From NCBI RefSeq assembly GCF_000004195.4, contig NC_030677.2, positions 175,262,019 to 175,326,018 on the forward strand: DNA of 64,000 bases, read 5' to 3'. Source of the DNA: Xenopus tropicalis (taxonomy: Eukaryota > Chordata > Amphibia > Anura > Pipidae). The position numbers and the translations under genes were made by a program. The notes under the pieces are model-generated. The model saw only the letters and a list, made by a program, of their open reading frames with translations, made no database searches and was not told the origin of the DNA. Every line of letters begins with the position of its first letter. Position 1 is the first letter of the stretch. Below, piece after piece: positions 1 to 12,036 of this stretch.

Positions 1-1799
1 GGAGATGGGCAAGCATATGAAATTGGAGTACAAAGCTGAAATGAAAAAAAAAAATAAAACATCTGAAAAGTCTTGTTAATGTTTTGCAAATGAATTACTC
101 TAATTTGCTTTGCTTGGTGTCCCTAACACATTAGTTTCATATCTCTCTGCTCGTTTTCCAAAGATTTCACCTGTTCCCAGTTTTATCTTTTTCATGAAAA
201 GAAACAGAAATCAGTTATACGAGTTAAATATTTTTCATAAAACAAGAGTGATCGGATAGAGATGACACCAATGACCACTGAGGCTCATCCAAACTATTTT
301 TCAGTCTGGAGACAGGATGCAAGGTGAAACAGGCTCCATTTAATTTTATAGCTACCCAAGAGGTTTTTATTGTTCTAACATATTGACAGTATTTTTTCAC
401 ATTTATACCAGAAAATCTCCCGGCAATTTCCTTTCTTTAGGCAGATAAGATGTTATGATGTGTCTTCCTCAGTCGTTGACAAATAACTGCTTCTGTGTAG
501 GAAACTAGTTGTCAACGGAACATTGCATCTTATCATTTATTATGAAATAAAACAACTGTATATTTTTATCATGCACTACCTCATATGGCGAATATAAATT
601 TTTGCTTTTTTTTTTTAGAAAAAAAATCGACACGTTTATTATATGTATGCTCTGAGATTTTCAAAATGGTTAGAAAGCATGATGGTAAATACAACATATG
701 TTAGCTTTCTATTGTTTTGTATACTAATATTGTTAACTGTATTGTGTTTTATGTCTAGAGTGCTTTTCAACTGGCATTTAAATTTCATTATGACTTTGTG
801 ATTAATGGTCTCTTCTTTGAAAGTGTAATGGCAGGCAATTGTGAGCTTTAATCGACAGACAATATACAAAGTGCCAGTGTATTAGTACATAAATGCATCA
901 AATAAGTGGTTTTAGAAAGGGGTTTATTGTTGCTATAAGCCTTATTTTTTTTTTTAATAGTAAGGGTGTTTTGTTCATAATGTGTTTTTTTTTCTTTTAA
1001 TCGTCCTACATCCTAGAGTGTATAAAGGATATTGTGATGATATAAACACCTATCACTCTAGTATTGTAGTCTCCTTTACATATTTTCTTGCTAAATAAAA
1101 TGATATATAGCCAGAAATACATTATTGTATTCATTTTTAGATGATATATTTGTCAGCTTACAGTATAATCTGGAATGTATTTTTATGTATAAGAAGGGAA
1201 CAGAACATGTATTTGATTTCTGCTATGAATATATTTATATATAGCTGCAGTCTAGCAAAACACTGGCATGGAAATTCTGTATATGTCATGTGAACATGTA
1301 AGCAAAAAGGCTTCACTGCAAGTAGCACACAGATTTCTGACAGCATCGGGTTAGTTGTTAGCTGTTTAGTATTTTATATTCAAGTCCTCAGACAGCAACT
1401 GATGGACAATGTAGTTGTAATACAGGGTCACTGAAACAGCAATAGGATATTATTATTAAGGACACAATATGTAAATCAATATGCTATTGCATATGAGATG
1501 GTTTACACTTTTACATTATAGTAATATTACAGAGGTATAATTAAATGAATGAATATAAATATGCACAGTAACAAAAATAAATATACACAGTTACAAAGAT
1601 GTAGTGATATCTTCGTAGCCTTTGTTCATGCACAAGAAAAACCCTACTCACTGAGGCTTTCAAAATATTATGCACCTCCCCATTGAATACAATCAATTGG
1701 TTTATTCACTGTTCCAGACTCCTGTTATGAAAAAAGACTGCACCAGCCAAACACGAAGCCGCAATGTAATCTTGCTTACCTGGCTTTCCAGTAGACTTA
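1..1799. other. AT-rich unassigned DNA
   Basis: No gene, RNA or repeat could be recognised. The stretch is AT-rich with several poly-T runs (around 607-617, 946-956 and 985-993). The two short minus-strand open frames here (up to 76 codons) have no recognisable domain and are what AT-rich DNA yields by chance. Confidence 0.6.
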
Positions 1800-2032
1800 G
1801 GGGCACATTTACTAATCCACGAATCTGAATGGGAAATATTCGGATTGGAAACTAACATTTTGCAACTTTTTCGTATTTTTTGCGATTTTTTTCGTCGCCA
1901 TTACGACTTTTTCGTAAATTGTCGCGACTTTTTCATAGCCGTTATGATTTGCTCGTATATTGTCGCAACTTTTTCGTATTGAACGCTAGTAAACGGCCGG
2001 CAAACCTTTCAGACTTTGCATTATTTTGGAAG

Positions 2033-2500
2033 CCTCCCATAGGACTCAATGGCACTCTGCAGCTCCAACCTGGCCCAAGGAAAGTCTCCCATAGGGCTCA
2101 ATGGCACTCTGCAGCTCCAACCTGGCCCAAGGAAAGTCTCCCATAGGGCTCAATGGCACTCTGCAGCTCCAACCCGGCCCAAGGAAAGTCTCCCATAGGG
2201 CTCAATGGCACTCTGCAGCTCCAACCTGGCCCAAGGAAAGTCTCCCATAGGGCTCAATGACACTCTGCAGCTCCAACCTGGCCCAAGGAAAGTCTCCCAT
2301 AGGGCTCAATGGCACTCTGCAGCTCCAACCTGGCCCAAGGAAAGTCTCCCATAGGGCTCAATGGCACTCTGCAGCTCCAACCCGGCCCAAGGAAAGTCTC
2401 CCATAGGGCTCAATGGCACTCTGCAGCTCCAACCTGGCCCAAGGAAAGTCTCCCATAGGGCTCAATGGCACTCTGCAGCTCCAACCTGGCCCAAGGAAAG
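2033..2500. repeat. 52-bp minisatellite array 1 (9 units)
   Basis: Nine head-to-tail units of exactly 52 bp, each containing CTCAATGGCACTCTGCAGCT and GGCCCAAGGAAAG. Units differ only by substitutions, mainly ACCTGG versus ACCCGG, a CpG/TpG-type change. The first unit has GGACTCAA instead of GGGCTCAA and the fifth has CAATGACAC. The array is preceded by TTTTGGAAGCCTCCCATAGG and followed by TCACGATACTGAAGCTTGAA. Confidence 0.97.
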
Positions 2501-2753
2501 TCACGATACTGAAGCTTGAATGAATCCGAAACTTTCGTACTCGGCGCGACGGCTACGAAAAAGTCGTGACAATTCGCGCAAGTCGTAACAATTTGCGAAA
2601 AATCGTAACGGCTATGAAAAAGTCGCAACAATTTACGAATTGTCGCGACTTTTTCATAGCCGTTATGATTTGCTCGTATATTGTCGCAACTTTTTCGTAT
2701 TGAACGCTAGTAAACGGCCGGCAAACCTTTCAGACTTTGCATGATTTTGGAAG

Positions 2754-3169
2754 CCTCCCATAGGACTCAATGGCACTCTGCAGCTCCAACCTGGCCCAAG
2801 GAAAGTCTCCCATAGGGCTCAATGGCACTCTGCAGCTCCAACCCGGCCCAAGGAAAGTCTCCCATAGGGCTCAATGGCACTCTGCAGCTCCAACCTGGCC
2901 CAAGGAAAGTCTCCCATAGGGCTCAATGGCACTCTGCAGCTCCAACCCGGCCCAAGGAAAGTCTCCCATAGGGCTCAATGACACTCTGCAGCTCCAACCT
3001 GGCCCAAGGAAAGTCTCCCATAGGGCTCAATGGCACTCTGCAGCTCCAACCTGGCCCAAGGAAAGTCTCCCATAGGGCTCAATGGCACTCTGCAGCTCCA
3101 ACCCGGCCCAAGGAAAGTCTCCCATAGGGCTCAATGGCACTCTGCAGCTCCAACCTGGCCCAAGGAAAG
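2754..3169. repeat. 52-bp minisatellite array 2 (8 units)
   Basis: Eight exact 52-bp units with the same flanks as array 1. The first unit again has GGACTCAA and the fifth again has CAATGACAC, so arrays 1 and 2 are copies of one array. They now differ by one unit and by several C/T positions. Confidence 0.97.
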
Positions 3170-3428
3170 TCACGATACTGAAGCTTGAATGAATCCGAAA
3201 CTTTCGTACTCGGCGCGACGGCTACGAAAAAGTCGTGACAATTCGCGCAAGTCGTAACAATTTGCGAAAAATCGTAACGGCTATGAAAAAGTCGCAACAA
3301 TTTACGAAAAAATCGCAAAATACCGATCATTACAAAAAAAACGCATTTGGATGCTTTTTGGACGTTCGTGTAAATGTGCCCCTTAGACTTGCATACATGC
3401 AGTAGTGCAAAGTCCCCAAACTTGACAC

Positions 3429-3592
3429 TACATGTATGGAACCCATTATCCCGAAAGCTCCAAATGACAGGAAATTCATCTTCCATAGACTCCATTGTAA
3501 GCAAATAATTCTATTTTTAAAACTGGTTTCCTTATTCTCTGTAATAATAAAAAGGTAGATTTCACTTGATCCCAACTAAGATATAATTGGAA
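3429..3592. mobile_element. Fragment of ACAGGTATGGGAT-type MITE
   Basis: A partial copy starting near ACATGTATGGAACCCATTAT and running through the internal motif CTGTAATAATAAAA. Better-preserved copies occur at 18355, 22611, 23601 and 63395. The right part is missing. Confidence 0.75.
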
Positions 3593-3599
3593 CATACAT

Positions 3600-4086
3600 G
3601 GTTTCTTGCTAATAGGAGCACTAGTGTGGGAACAAACTTTTAAGTGGGGGGAGGAATAAAGGGTGTTTCAGATCTAGGGCATTGCTTTGGAGATGTCCCT
3701 TAGGCAAAAAGCAGGTAATGAATGAGAACCAAAGCAGAAGATGGGTGGAAAGAAGGCAACTGATTAGGGGGTATTTTGATACAAGAACAGAATTGTATGG
3801 AAAAACTAGGTTAGGGAATGCCTTCTAATAAAAAAAAACCTCCTAATAAAAAAAAAAACCTTGTTCTAGATCAATAGCATATAAAAGCTGAATATTCTAT
3901 GCTTTAACCCAGAGGATTTTCAGTGAAACATTTTCAGTTAAACTTTAGTACAAGAGAGCTTAAATACATGGAAATGTCACTGTATTAGTCTTGCAGGGAT
4001 ACAGTAGCTCCTAATAAATCTAGGACAGCAAATATGCATTTACACAAAATACTTCTTTTTCTTTGTTGCCATTAGGGACCCAATGC
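3600..4086. other. Short repeat remnant and unassigned DNA
   Basis: 3600-3667 (CTTGCTAATAGGAGCACTAG followed by a G-rich tract) resembles the element at 32945-33071 (GCTAACAGGAGCACCAG). The rest is AT-rich with no gene or clear repeat. Confidence 0.4.
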
Positions 4087-4379
4087 TTAAAGGGGATGTT
4101 CACCTTCAGACAATAGTCTGAATTTGAAGATCAGAAAAAAACATATTTGTAATTCATCTTTATTATTTAAAATGTTTAGTTTTAAAGCTACAGACCAGGA
4201 TCAGCGTTGCTAAAAGTCTCTCTCCTCTTTTGACACTGACACTGAACTGGTTACTGCATTTCATTGATCGGATTGGCTGAACCTTTCTAGTCAATGTTTT
4301 TAAATATATACAAATGTTTTTTTTTCTGACAGTGGCTATTTAAATTCAAACTATTGCTGAAGTTGAACATCCCCTTTAC
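4087..4379. mobile_element. T2/Kolobok-type MITE
   Basis: Starts TTAAAGGGGATGTTCACCTT and ends GAACATCCCCTTTA, giving inverted ends with the TTAAAGGRR motif described for the Xenopus T2 family, whose target duplication is TTAA. The right-hand TTAA is mutated (TTTACA). It is about 0.3 kb with no coding capacity. Confidence 0.85.
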
Positions 4380-5979
4380 AATTATGATATTTCATAAGGC
4401 ATTTATTTTTCTCAAACTGATTAACACAGATACTAATACCAACTTTGCTTGCTTAAGTTACTAAGACATTAAGATTCAGTTTGTGCTATAGATAATAATA
4501 TAATCTTTTGCCTGGAAAATGCTTGAAAGTATTGTCTTTGTAGGAAGATTTAGTTTGAGTGAATACATGTTTCTACAACGTGTAATCTTCAAAAATACTG
4601 TTTTTCACACACTAGAACTTCAGTTGGTAGAAAAATAGTAAAGAAAATACAAAATTATAGTTCATTTTATAGGATGGAAAGTAATACATTCTGCTGGAGG
4701 TAAAATTACATTTTGTATCATGAACAAAGACTTCTAAATGCAAATTTAAGCAACTGCTGCAATGCCTTTTCACAAGTTAAAAATCTCACACTGCTTTAGC
4801 AGAGCAGTAGGAAGATTATTCTGTAGGAGTTTTGTGATCCTTCAAAGTAATGATCTCCTATGGTTTATAAAGGATAGTATAAGGAAGAATCCACTGTTTT
4901 GTTTGACCAATGGAATATTTCCATTTAACTTGGGCAAAGTTAAGCAAAATAGGGACCTACTGGCATAAATAATATATTAAATAATAAATCTGTTTTAATC
5001 TACTAAACTGGCTTTTACTAATCTAAATATACTGTGCACCATTCTTTCCCCTTGCCATGTCTCACTGGTAGTTTCAACTACTACATCTTGGGAGCAAAAG
5101 TTACAAATGATTACAAATATGTTTCTAAAAATGCACCAAATTAAGACTCATTTTTGCGACAGAATTCTCTGCTGTAATAAAAATGTGGTCATTTTAATTT
5201 GAAGTAAAACTAGTGAACAAAGGTTCTGAATATATACCCCTTAATGGTGTTTCTTTGGATTGTGGTCTTACTTGAATTTTTCAAAAAATAAAATTGCAGG
5301 GAAAGTCCTTCCTTCAAGTGATCATACAAGCTATTTTTTGGACAGTACACCAAATACTGAGATACATTGCTTGGGGAGCAAAATATAAATCAACTGCCTG
5401 ATATTATTGATATGTAATATACAGGATGGACTGCACCTGTACCACAATATCCAATATTTGTCGCCATTAAATCTCAGAAAACACTTAATTGCTCTCAAAG
5501 GAGAGAAAAGCAGTTTGCACTGTTGAAACAGATTGAATACAGGCTATGGAGGCTGAAGTTATGAAGAAGTATTGTTAGATCTTCTAGACAGCAGAAATAG
5601 TGGTTCTCTGTAACTAATTTTAGCCTTGAGAATTATGAAGAGTAATTGTGAACAATAAAATAAAAGTGTGGATTTTTTTTCTCCAAAAACAACAATAAAA
5701 ACTAAGTTGCATGACTGACATACAAACACTGAAAAAAGGAGCTGATGAACATATTATCATTTCAGAAGCATATCAGATCATAATGTAATGGCAGCATGAA
5801 GCTCCATAACAAAGGGGTCAGTATGATAAGCTACCAAGTACAGTAAAAAACTAAATTCATTATTGATAGTTAATTCTTTTCTTATCAAATGTATCCTTTT
5901 ATTCTACACATATTTACAATAGTCTTTTATTGTTTATAGATGAATCCATTTAGTAGTTTAGGATTGTCTGGACACTGGA
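4380..5979. other. AT-rich unassigned DNA
   Basis: No repeat family, RNA gene or coding exon recognised. A 68-codon plus-strand frame at 4762-4968 has no splice-site or domain support. Confidence 0.5.
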
Positions 5980-6040
5980 ATGCATGTATGTAATGTACTG
6001 TATGTATGTATGTATGTATGTAATGAATGTATGGAATGCA
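5980..6040. repeat. (ATGT)n microsatellite
   Basis: Tandem ATGT/TGTA repeats, purest at 6000-6022, with one internal deviation (ATGTAATG). Simple slippage repeat. Confidence 0.9.
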
Positions 6041-6684
6041 GGTAGTTAGGAATTAAAATACAAAATAAATATGAAACACAACAGCTGATACTATTTATGG
6101 ATATGATTTGCAATATGAATAACTTAACAAAGCTATTGCAGTTGTATGACCAATCACTGCTAGAGTAGAAAGTATGAAAACATGGACTTACATTTTCTAA
6201 AAACCTCACTTTTCCTGTGATAGGATATTTATAATTGGGGGTCATATGCCTCTACTTTTACCTACCCCATCGCTGTTGAGATATTGAGGCAGTACCAGGG
6301 TCCTTTACTATGACCATATGTTGGGAGAGAATATACTTGGAGTGAGCCATTCAGTTTTATCCTGACCCTAAGTGGCATTGAGCGTAGACAGAATTAAAAT
6401 GGCACTCAAGGGTCAACCCTTAATATCATTCAATCTGTAAGTCAGTTGAAGTGATTGAAGTGAGTACCATGGCAGAAGAAAAATATTCAGCAACTGCAAA
6501 TTACAGAGGAAAACGATCTTGCTGTGCAGCTAATCTGAAAAGTGATATATTTGTTTATATTTATGTACATTAATACTTCAGTCAGAGCCAGGATCTCTCT
6601 AAGGATCTTTAGCATCCAAGGCAACAGTATCTACTTGCTTGAGCCAATCACACAATTGCCCCTGTTTGGAAGAGTGAGGGGTGG
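6041..6684. other. Unassigned DNA
   Basis: No gene or repeat recognised. Confidence 0.4.
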
Positions 6685-6970
6685 ACTTAAGTGATGAGTG
6701 AAACTGCCCTCTTTCCTATGGCAACAAATTGGCAAATTCATGCAAACATTTCCAAAATGTTGACATTGCAGTCAATGGGTACTTTTTTTTCACCGCATTT
6801 TTCTCACGCCAAATGCATTGTAGTCAGTGTGTGTTCATTCTCCCAAAATATTTTTAAATCAAGAGGCTTTATTCTTGCTTTTTTCTCATGCCAAATTAAT
6901 TGAAGTTAACAAGCATTTTTTCTCACATTTTTTTCCTGCACAGAAAAATGTTTGTTTTTTTTCCTGCCAA
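6685..6970. mobile_element. Degraded AGTGATGAGCGAA-type hAT-like remnant
   Basis: Begins near 6689 with AAGTGATGAGTGAAACTG, the eroded start of the family preserved intact at 48411-48705. It continues with T-rich, CACGCC-containing sequence. The right end was not found. Two short plus-strand frames over this region are by-products. Confidence 0.5.
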
Positions 6971-9171
6971 AATAAAATTCATGGCAATATTCTAGTACAG
7001 ATTCATGAAAATGCTCTGCTTACCACAATAGCATTTTACCAAAACAGCTGCACCCGAGGCAGCTCTGCTGCCTTCCCAAAGTTCCTTTCCTGATAATAGT
7101 TCCTTTTCTTGTAATTCTAATTTGGGCCACCCACATGCATGCCACCAAAATGGCTGCAGCAAACTGCACTTGCACTTGAGATCACTGTAGCCCTAAAAGG
7201 GGAGTAAGGGGCATTGTGAGCACAAACACATTTTCGCCATTGTTTTGCACCTCTTCATAATTGAACCATGCAGTATAGATTTTCATATAATGTCACCACA
7301 TACTGTGTCCAGTGAAACCTCTTTTACATTTTTACAGTGCACATCTATGGCCTGCAGAATGCACAACTGACAGACATTTACCAAATTTGAACTGGAGAAA
7401 ACTAGGCATCAGAAATAATGTATTGTTTTACCAATGCATATTGATTAATGAGTAGAATTCTGCATACACAGTGGGCATAATGTGAAGCTAGTGCTTGCCT
7501 GAAAATGTTTATTTATTACTAGGCACAGATGGTGCAATAAATTTCATGGCATCTTTTTCAAATCTGTATACTTATATAAATTCCATTCATGAGCCACCAC
7601 TGAACAATAAAGGCTGTGTGAAACATTCTACATCTGCAATTTATATTGCTTTGAAATTATTTCGAGAATTTGTGTTAATCTTAAACTCTGTTGTCAACAT
7701 GCTGTAGAATACATAACATGTTTTCATATTCTCTATCATTTGTCTATCCTGCATGGTGGCCAATCACATAGACCCATTACAATATAGAGGAACATTTGGG
7801 AATATGTTGGATGTATCGTTGGATGTATAAGTAGGTATAATCTTCCTTTATTTTCTCATAAACACAAATGTAACATGGTCAAACTCATTATGTGAACAGA
7901 ATATTAAATAAACTGCTGTCCCATGAGTGAGGGAAGTTATATTGCGTGACTTGGCCAGAGATTGACATGAAGATTGTAATAATGGTAAAATAATAGAAAC
8001 CTAGAGCAACACTTTTCTCAATGTGCTATTTCTCTTACTTTGGACACCACCTTTTCCTTTAGTACTCTACTTATTTACTACTCCCAGTTGCTCCAAGTAG
8101 AGAATGAGTTACATAAGACAATTGTACTCAGATTGGTCTTTACTCAAGTGGTGATGGATAAGTAGCTTAACTACACACATGAACTACAGTACATGTAGTA
8201 CTAACAGAAACCAGAATTGATTGGGTACCAGTGGTTTTAACCATGAACAATAGATGTATCACATGAAAAGTAGCAGGTAGAAACTGCTTATTTAAGATAG
8301 AAACAGATTAAGGGTTAAGGTTTAGTCTTACTACAGTTACAACCCCTCAAATTGCATCCCTTTCTACTTTGGTCCCTGTACAAGGACGGTGTCTTGATGC
8401 CTAACGTGACTGTCTCAAAATTCTAGAGTTTGCTATACCGTGCTACTCCTAAGGAGAAATGTTGAAAATGCCTGACGCATTTTGTATTCAAAATTACATA
8501 ATCATACCAAGCTACTCTATCAATAGCTATTCCTCATTCACAGGATTCCTGTACCCTTACTTCCCTATGGTGACACCTCACCTTAGGACTCCAAGCTTCT
8601 TCTCCATTACTGAGGCCTCCCATTACCTTCGACCTTCCATCAGTTTAAAAATTAAAAACTATGGGTTCGCTCTTCTTTCATACACTAGAAATACCCACAG
8701 TACACTTGGACCAATAAGAATACTTTCATCCCATAGTGCATAGGTTACCTCTATGGGTCTTCCTGCAAGGCATGGGAATGATAACTATTTCACATCCATG
8801 AAACAGAAAATTAGAAATTTTGAGTAATTTCATAGTAATGTTTCATTAGTTATATTTCCCTCTAGACACTTGTTCCTACCCATTCTTTACACAGCCTTTC
8901 GTATGGTTGATTAGCTACTTCAGAATATATTTGTCTTCAAAACATCTACCTTTTCTGAGTTCCTTGTACCTGTAAATTTACAACTGACATGGTTTTGCAG
9001 CATTTTCAGTAGATATCATATATTTCAGTAGATACTTCTTCTGCTGTGGACCCTTTATAAGGGGATTGTACTGTTATAGTTTACTGTTGTAGTGTATAGT
9101 TTTGTAATAGAGGGCATGGGACAGGGAAAGAAAGAATACATGTTCTTTTTCTTTATTTATAAAACTCTGAC
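6971..9171. other. Unassigned DNA
   Basis: No gene supported. A 94-codon frame at 8459-8743 has no recognisable domain, and no splice context was found. No clear mobile element seen. Confidence 0.4.
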
Positions 9172-9492
9172 TTAAGCTGGCCATACACGCACCGATATTA
9201 TCGTACGAAACCTCGTTTCGTACGATATTCGGTGCGTGTATGGCATGTCGGCAAGTCGACCGATATCGCAGGAAGCTGCTGATATCGGACGACTCAACGA
9301 TCGGCCAGGTTAGAAAATTTTGATCGGGCGCCATAGAAGGCGCCTGACCAAAATCTGCCGTCAGGGCTGAATCGGCAGAAGGAGGTAGAAATCCTATTGT
9401 TTCTACCTCCTTATCTGCTGTTTCAGCCCTGACTGTGTGTGGCGATGGTCGCACCAAACATCGTCAGATCGCCACGTGTATGGCCAGCTTTA
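9172..9492. mobile_element. Three-hairpin MITE, copy 1
   Basis: The ends are the inverted repeat AGCTGGCCATACACG / CGTGTATGGCCAGCT, bordered by TTA/TTTA. Inside are three stem-loops: 9179-9244 (about 30-bp stem, loop CTC, containing CGTACGAAAC), 9325-9350 (GGCGCC-centred) and 9361-9433 (GGAGGTAGAAA paired with TTTCTACCTCC). A second copy lies at 59868-60215. The superfamily is uncertain; TTAA-like borders suggest Kolobok or piggyBac. The 127-codon minus-strand frame across it is an artefact of the palindromes. Confidence 0.8.
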
Positions 9493-9708
9493 TTCTGCAC
9501 TTGACAGAGATTATATCAGTCCCTTAGGTCCCTATCATTCACACACACAATGGTCAATTTTATCAGGAGTCAATAAACCTTCCTGTGCTTTAAAGTATGG
9601 GGGGAAACAGGAGTACCCAGCCCAAACCCACACAAACAGTGACCTGACTGGAATCAAACCTAGGCCTATTACATCAATGCTATCTACTGAGCCACTCTGC
9701 ACTGTGAT
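9493..9708 (-). mobile_element. tRNA-derived SINE
   Basis: Read on the minus strand, it starts near 9708 with AGTGGCTCAGTAG (RNA polymerase III box A-like), followed by GGTTTGATTCC (box B-like). After this comes a tail resembling the common vertebrate SINE/L2-type tail (GTGTGGGTTTGGGCTGGGTA, later GACTCCTGATAAAATTGACC). It abuts the three-hairpin element. It is diverged and not a functional tRNA gene. Confidence 0.75.
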
Positions 9709-12036
9709 TTTTACATAAAAGGTAATTAAAGAATACAACTCTTCTTTTGTGCATATTTAATTAAGCATTGTAAATGCAAAAAAGGTATTTAGTCATTCAT
9801 TCACTAGAGGAACAAAGATTTTCAGATAACAAAAGTATTCTTGGGCAGTTAAAGCAATTCTATATAAAAACCACATTTACATTTATTATAATTTGTTGCC
9901 TTTTCAATAATTAGTTATCTATGAGGGTATCTTCGATAAAAGAATGTAAACACTTAAAGATTTCTATTTTGCAGTTAGGGAATAACTAATATGCTTTGTA
10001 AAGGGGGGTTTCATGTTGTAAAGGATTTCACTGGTATTTAGACTTATTTTGCATATTTAAATGTGTGCTATTGTTCACTGAATAAATCATATTGGAATTT
10101 CTTTCTAAAGACACTTCTGCACATTGCATGTCCGTATGAGTGAGGTGATGATGTTTGAGAGGCACTTGAATACCTCTCTGTGAAGTTTAGTTACACAAAG
10201 CATTTCTTATCGAGCCCTATTTATTGAAGCCAAAATTAGAACGCTCACTATTAAAAAAATATATATTAAAAAAAGGGATGCTTTATTTTTTAGGAAAAAA
10301 TTATAACTTATGGATGTGAGGAAATGAAATAAAGGAAAGTTGTCCAATTTTGTGCATGTTATCGCACAAGAGAAGATTTCAGAGGCACAATAGCCGACAA
10401 TGGTTATATTTGATGTTTTATTATTTTCAGTTTATTTGAAATATGCTATTTATAATTTATGACAAAAGAAAAATAGTATTCACCACAATAAATTAATCCC
10501 AACAACACTGGAATTGATTTACTTAATGTAGGGCTGTAGTACCAGCACTAAGGCACAGTAGGATTGTGACAGAAATGATATTGGCCTGTACCCCAAACTC
10601 TACCTGTTCCAGTCTAGCTGGGTGATTGGTGATTGCTCATTATACACAGGGAGAGTCACTAAGAGGGAGGAGGCTAAGACTGGAGGGATAAATAGCTGTG
10701 GGGGACAATTTTAATTGCTAAAAATGTTATTCTGGCTCTGAATACTAGGGCTAATTTATCAGCCTTATGCATTAGGTTGATCACTCCCATCAATAATTGG
10801 TGTCTTTAGAGTCTTTAGCTGTCTTTTAAAATATTTTTCAATATTTTCACTATTGAACTTTTATTTAACTTGTGATTTTCCCTTTTTTTAAGCTTTACAT
10901 ATATGAAAAATTGAAAGCTCCACTGGGGCTGGGACTGAATTATGCATATTCACAGTAAAGCATTGCGTCCGCTCCTTCATAAAGTATAATAATAACAAAA
11001 TCCTATGAGTGAGACAAATTACATTGCCTTTACATGTTTTTGTTCTTTAATCTAAAGGGAAACAGCTGGAAACCTTTACTATTTCTTTATCACAAGGAGT
11101 TTTTGAGATATCAATGTATTTATTAGTTTGATTCCTCAGCCAAACATTTTTACCTACTGCTGACAAGTGAGTAATGCTGGAATTAGCCAATTAGAGCAAG
11201 GGAAATCTGCTAATGACTTACAGCATGTGTGTTGTGGTTGCAGTTTGGTTGAGGAACATGTATTGGTTGAAGAACACCTGTAAAATAAAAAATAGACTAT
11301 TTGTGAACTGTACTAAACTACGATTTAGTGGATTTTTATAACAGTGATGGTTCCCCTTTAACAGTTTTATCTGTACTGACTCTTTTCTATCCGTGCATCT
11401 CAGTATCACTGTTACTGTATGTCACCCTCTTCAAAGAGATACTGTAACCTTTGAAAAACATTTTAAAAAATCAATATGAAGCAGATCCAGTGATTGGCAT
11501 CAGGCTGTATTTGAAGCCCCGTAGTGATTCCAAAATAATTGAAATGGGAGCATAAAGTGTCCCCTGCTGCTGTAAAAAATGCTGGCACTGAAAATGAAGA
11601 AGCTGCTGTGTGACTACTAAGGGGGTTTCAGTTGAATTCATTGACTTACCCACAGAATGGAACTAATAGCCCTTAACTGCCAACTTTGTTTGTGGTTTTT
11701 GATTGCAAACACTCACCTACCTAAAAAGCAATACAAGTGAGCAATTATTCATTTTCATTGGGGATTTTAGTTGTTGCCATTGCCTTAAGCAGTAGAGCAT
11801 TAGGAGAGTTATTCTTATTATTGAAATAATACTGAGTTAATGATTATATTTGTCTTTTGTAAAGAGCCAGGTTTGTGCAGTATTATCATTCGCATCTTCC
11901 AGTGCACAGAGCAGAATTAACCAATCTTTTACATATTGCTTCCTGCCATACATATATTATCAACCCAATTTTTCTCTCTAACAAACCCAGAAGCCTCAAA
12001 CATAATGCTCATTTTGTCCCCTTTATGATACAACAA
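9709..12036. other. AT-rich unassigned DNA
   Basis: No gene recognised. 11430-11680 resembles a degraded dispersed repeat (AAAGAGATACTGTAACC) but I cannot assign it. The short minus-strand frames at 11218-11409 and 11471-11653 lack support. Confidence 0.4.

Larger units (their letters stand above)
1921..3310. repeat. Tandem duplication of a 721-bp block containing the minisatellite
   Basis: The block from 1921 (starting GTCGCGACTTTTTCATAGCC) recurs at 2642, an offset of 721 bp. The second copy is about 669 bp, shorter by almost exactly one 52-bp unit. Flanks of the arrays are nearly identical between copies, for example TTGCATTATTTTGG versus TTGCATGATTTTGG, so the duplication is recent. Confidence 0.9.
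1800..3382. mobile_element. PIF/Harbinger-like foldback MITE carrying two 52-bp arrays
   Basis: The element begins GGGGCACATTTACTAA and ends with the near inverse (TAAATGTGCCCC). It is flanked by the 3-bp direct repeat TTA (1797-1799 and 3383-3385), the duplication size typical of PIF/Harbinger elements. The interior is rich in TTTTTCG/CGAAAAA motifs that fold back on each other. It holds two copies of a roughly 720-bp internal segment, each with one 52-bp minisatellite array. No transposase frame is present, so it is non-autonomous. The superfamily is inferred from duplication length and ends, not from a search. Confidence 0.75.

Noticed and set aside
2033..2500. CRISPR-like array
   Set aside because: Units are directly adjacent 52-bp repeats without unique spacers, in a vertebrate-type MITE context.
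3079..3504. Longest open frame in the window (141 codons, minus strand)
   Set aside because: It reads straight through minisatellite array 2 and the MITE right arm. Because 52 is not a multiple of 3, the other arrays give similar chance peptides in various frames. No domain or start context supports translation.
9074..9457. 127-codon minus-strand frame, and its counterpart at 59894-60256 (120 codons)
   Set aside because: Both overlap the three-hairpin MITE. Shared peptide segments come from the shared repeat, not from a conserved gene.
9680..9708. tRNA gene on the minus strand
   Set aside because: Box A- and box B-like motifs are present, but the sequence does not fold as a complete tRNA and continues into a SINE-type tail, so it is a tRNA-derived SINE.
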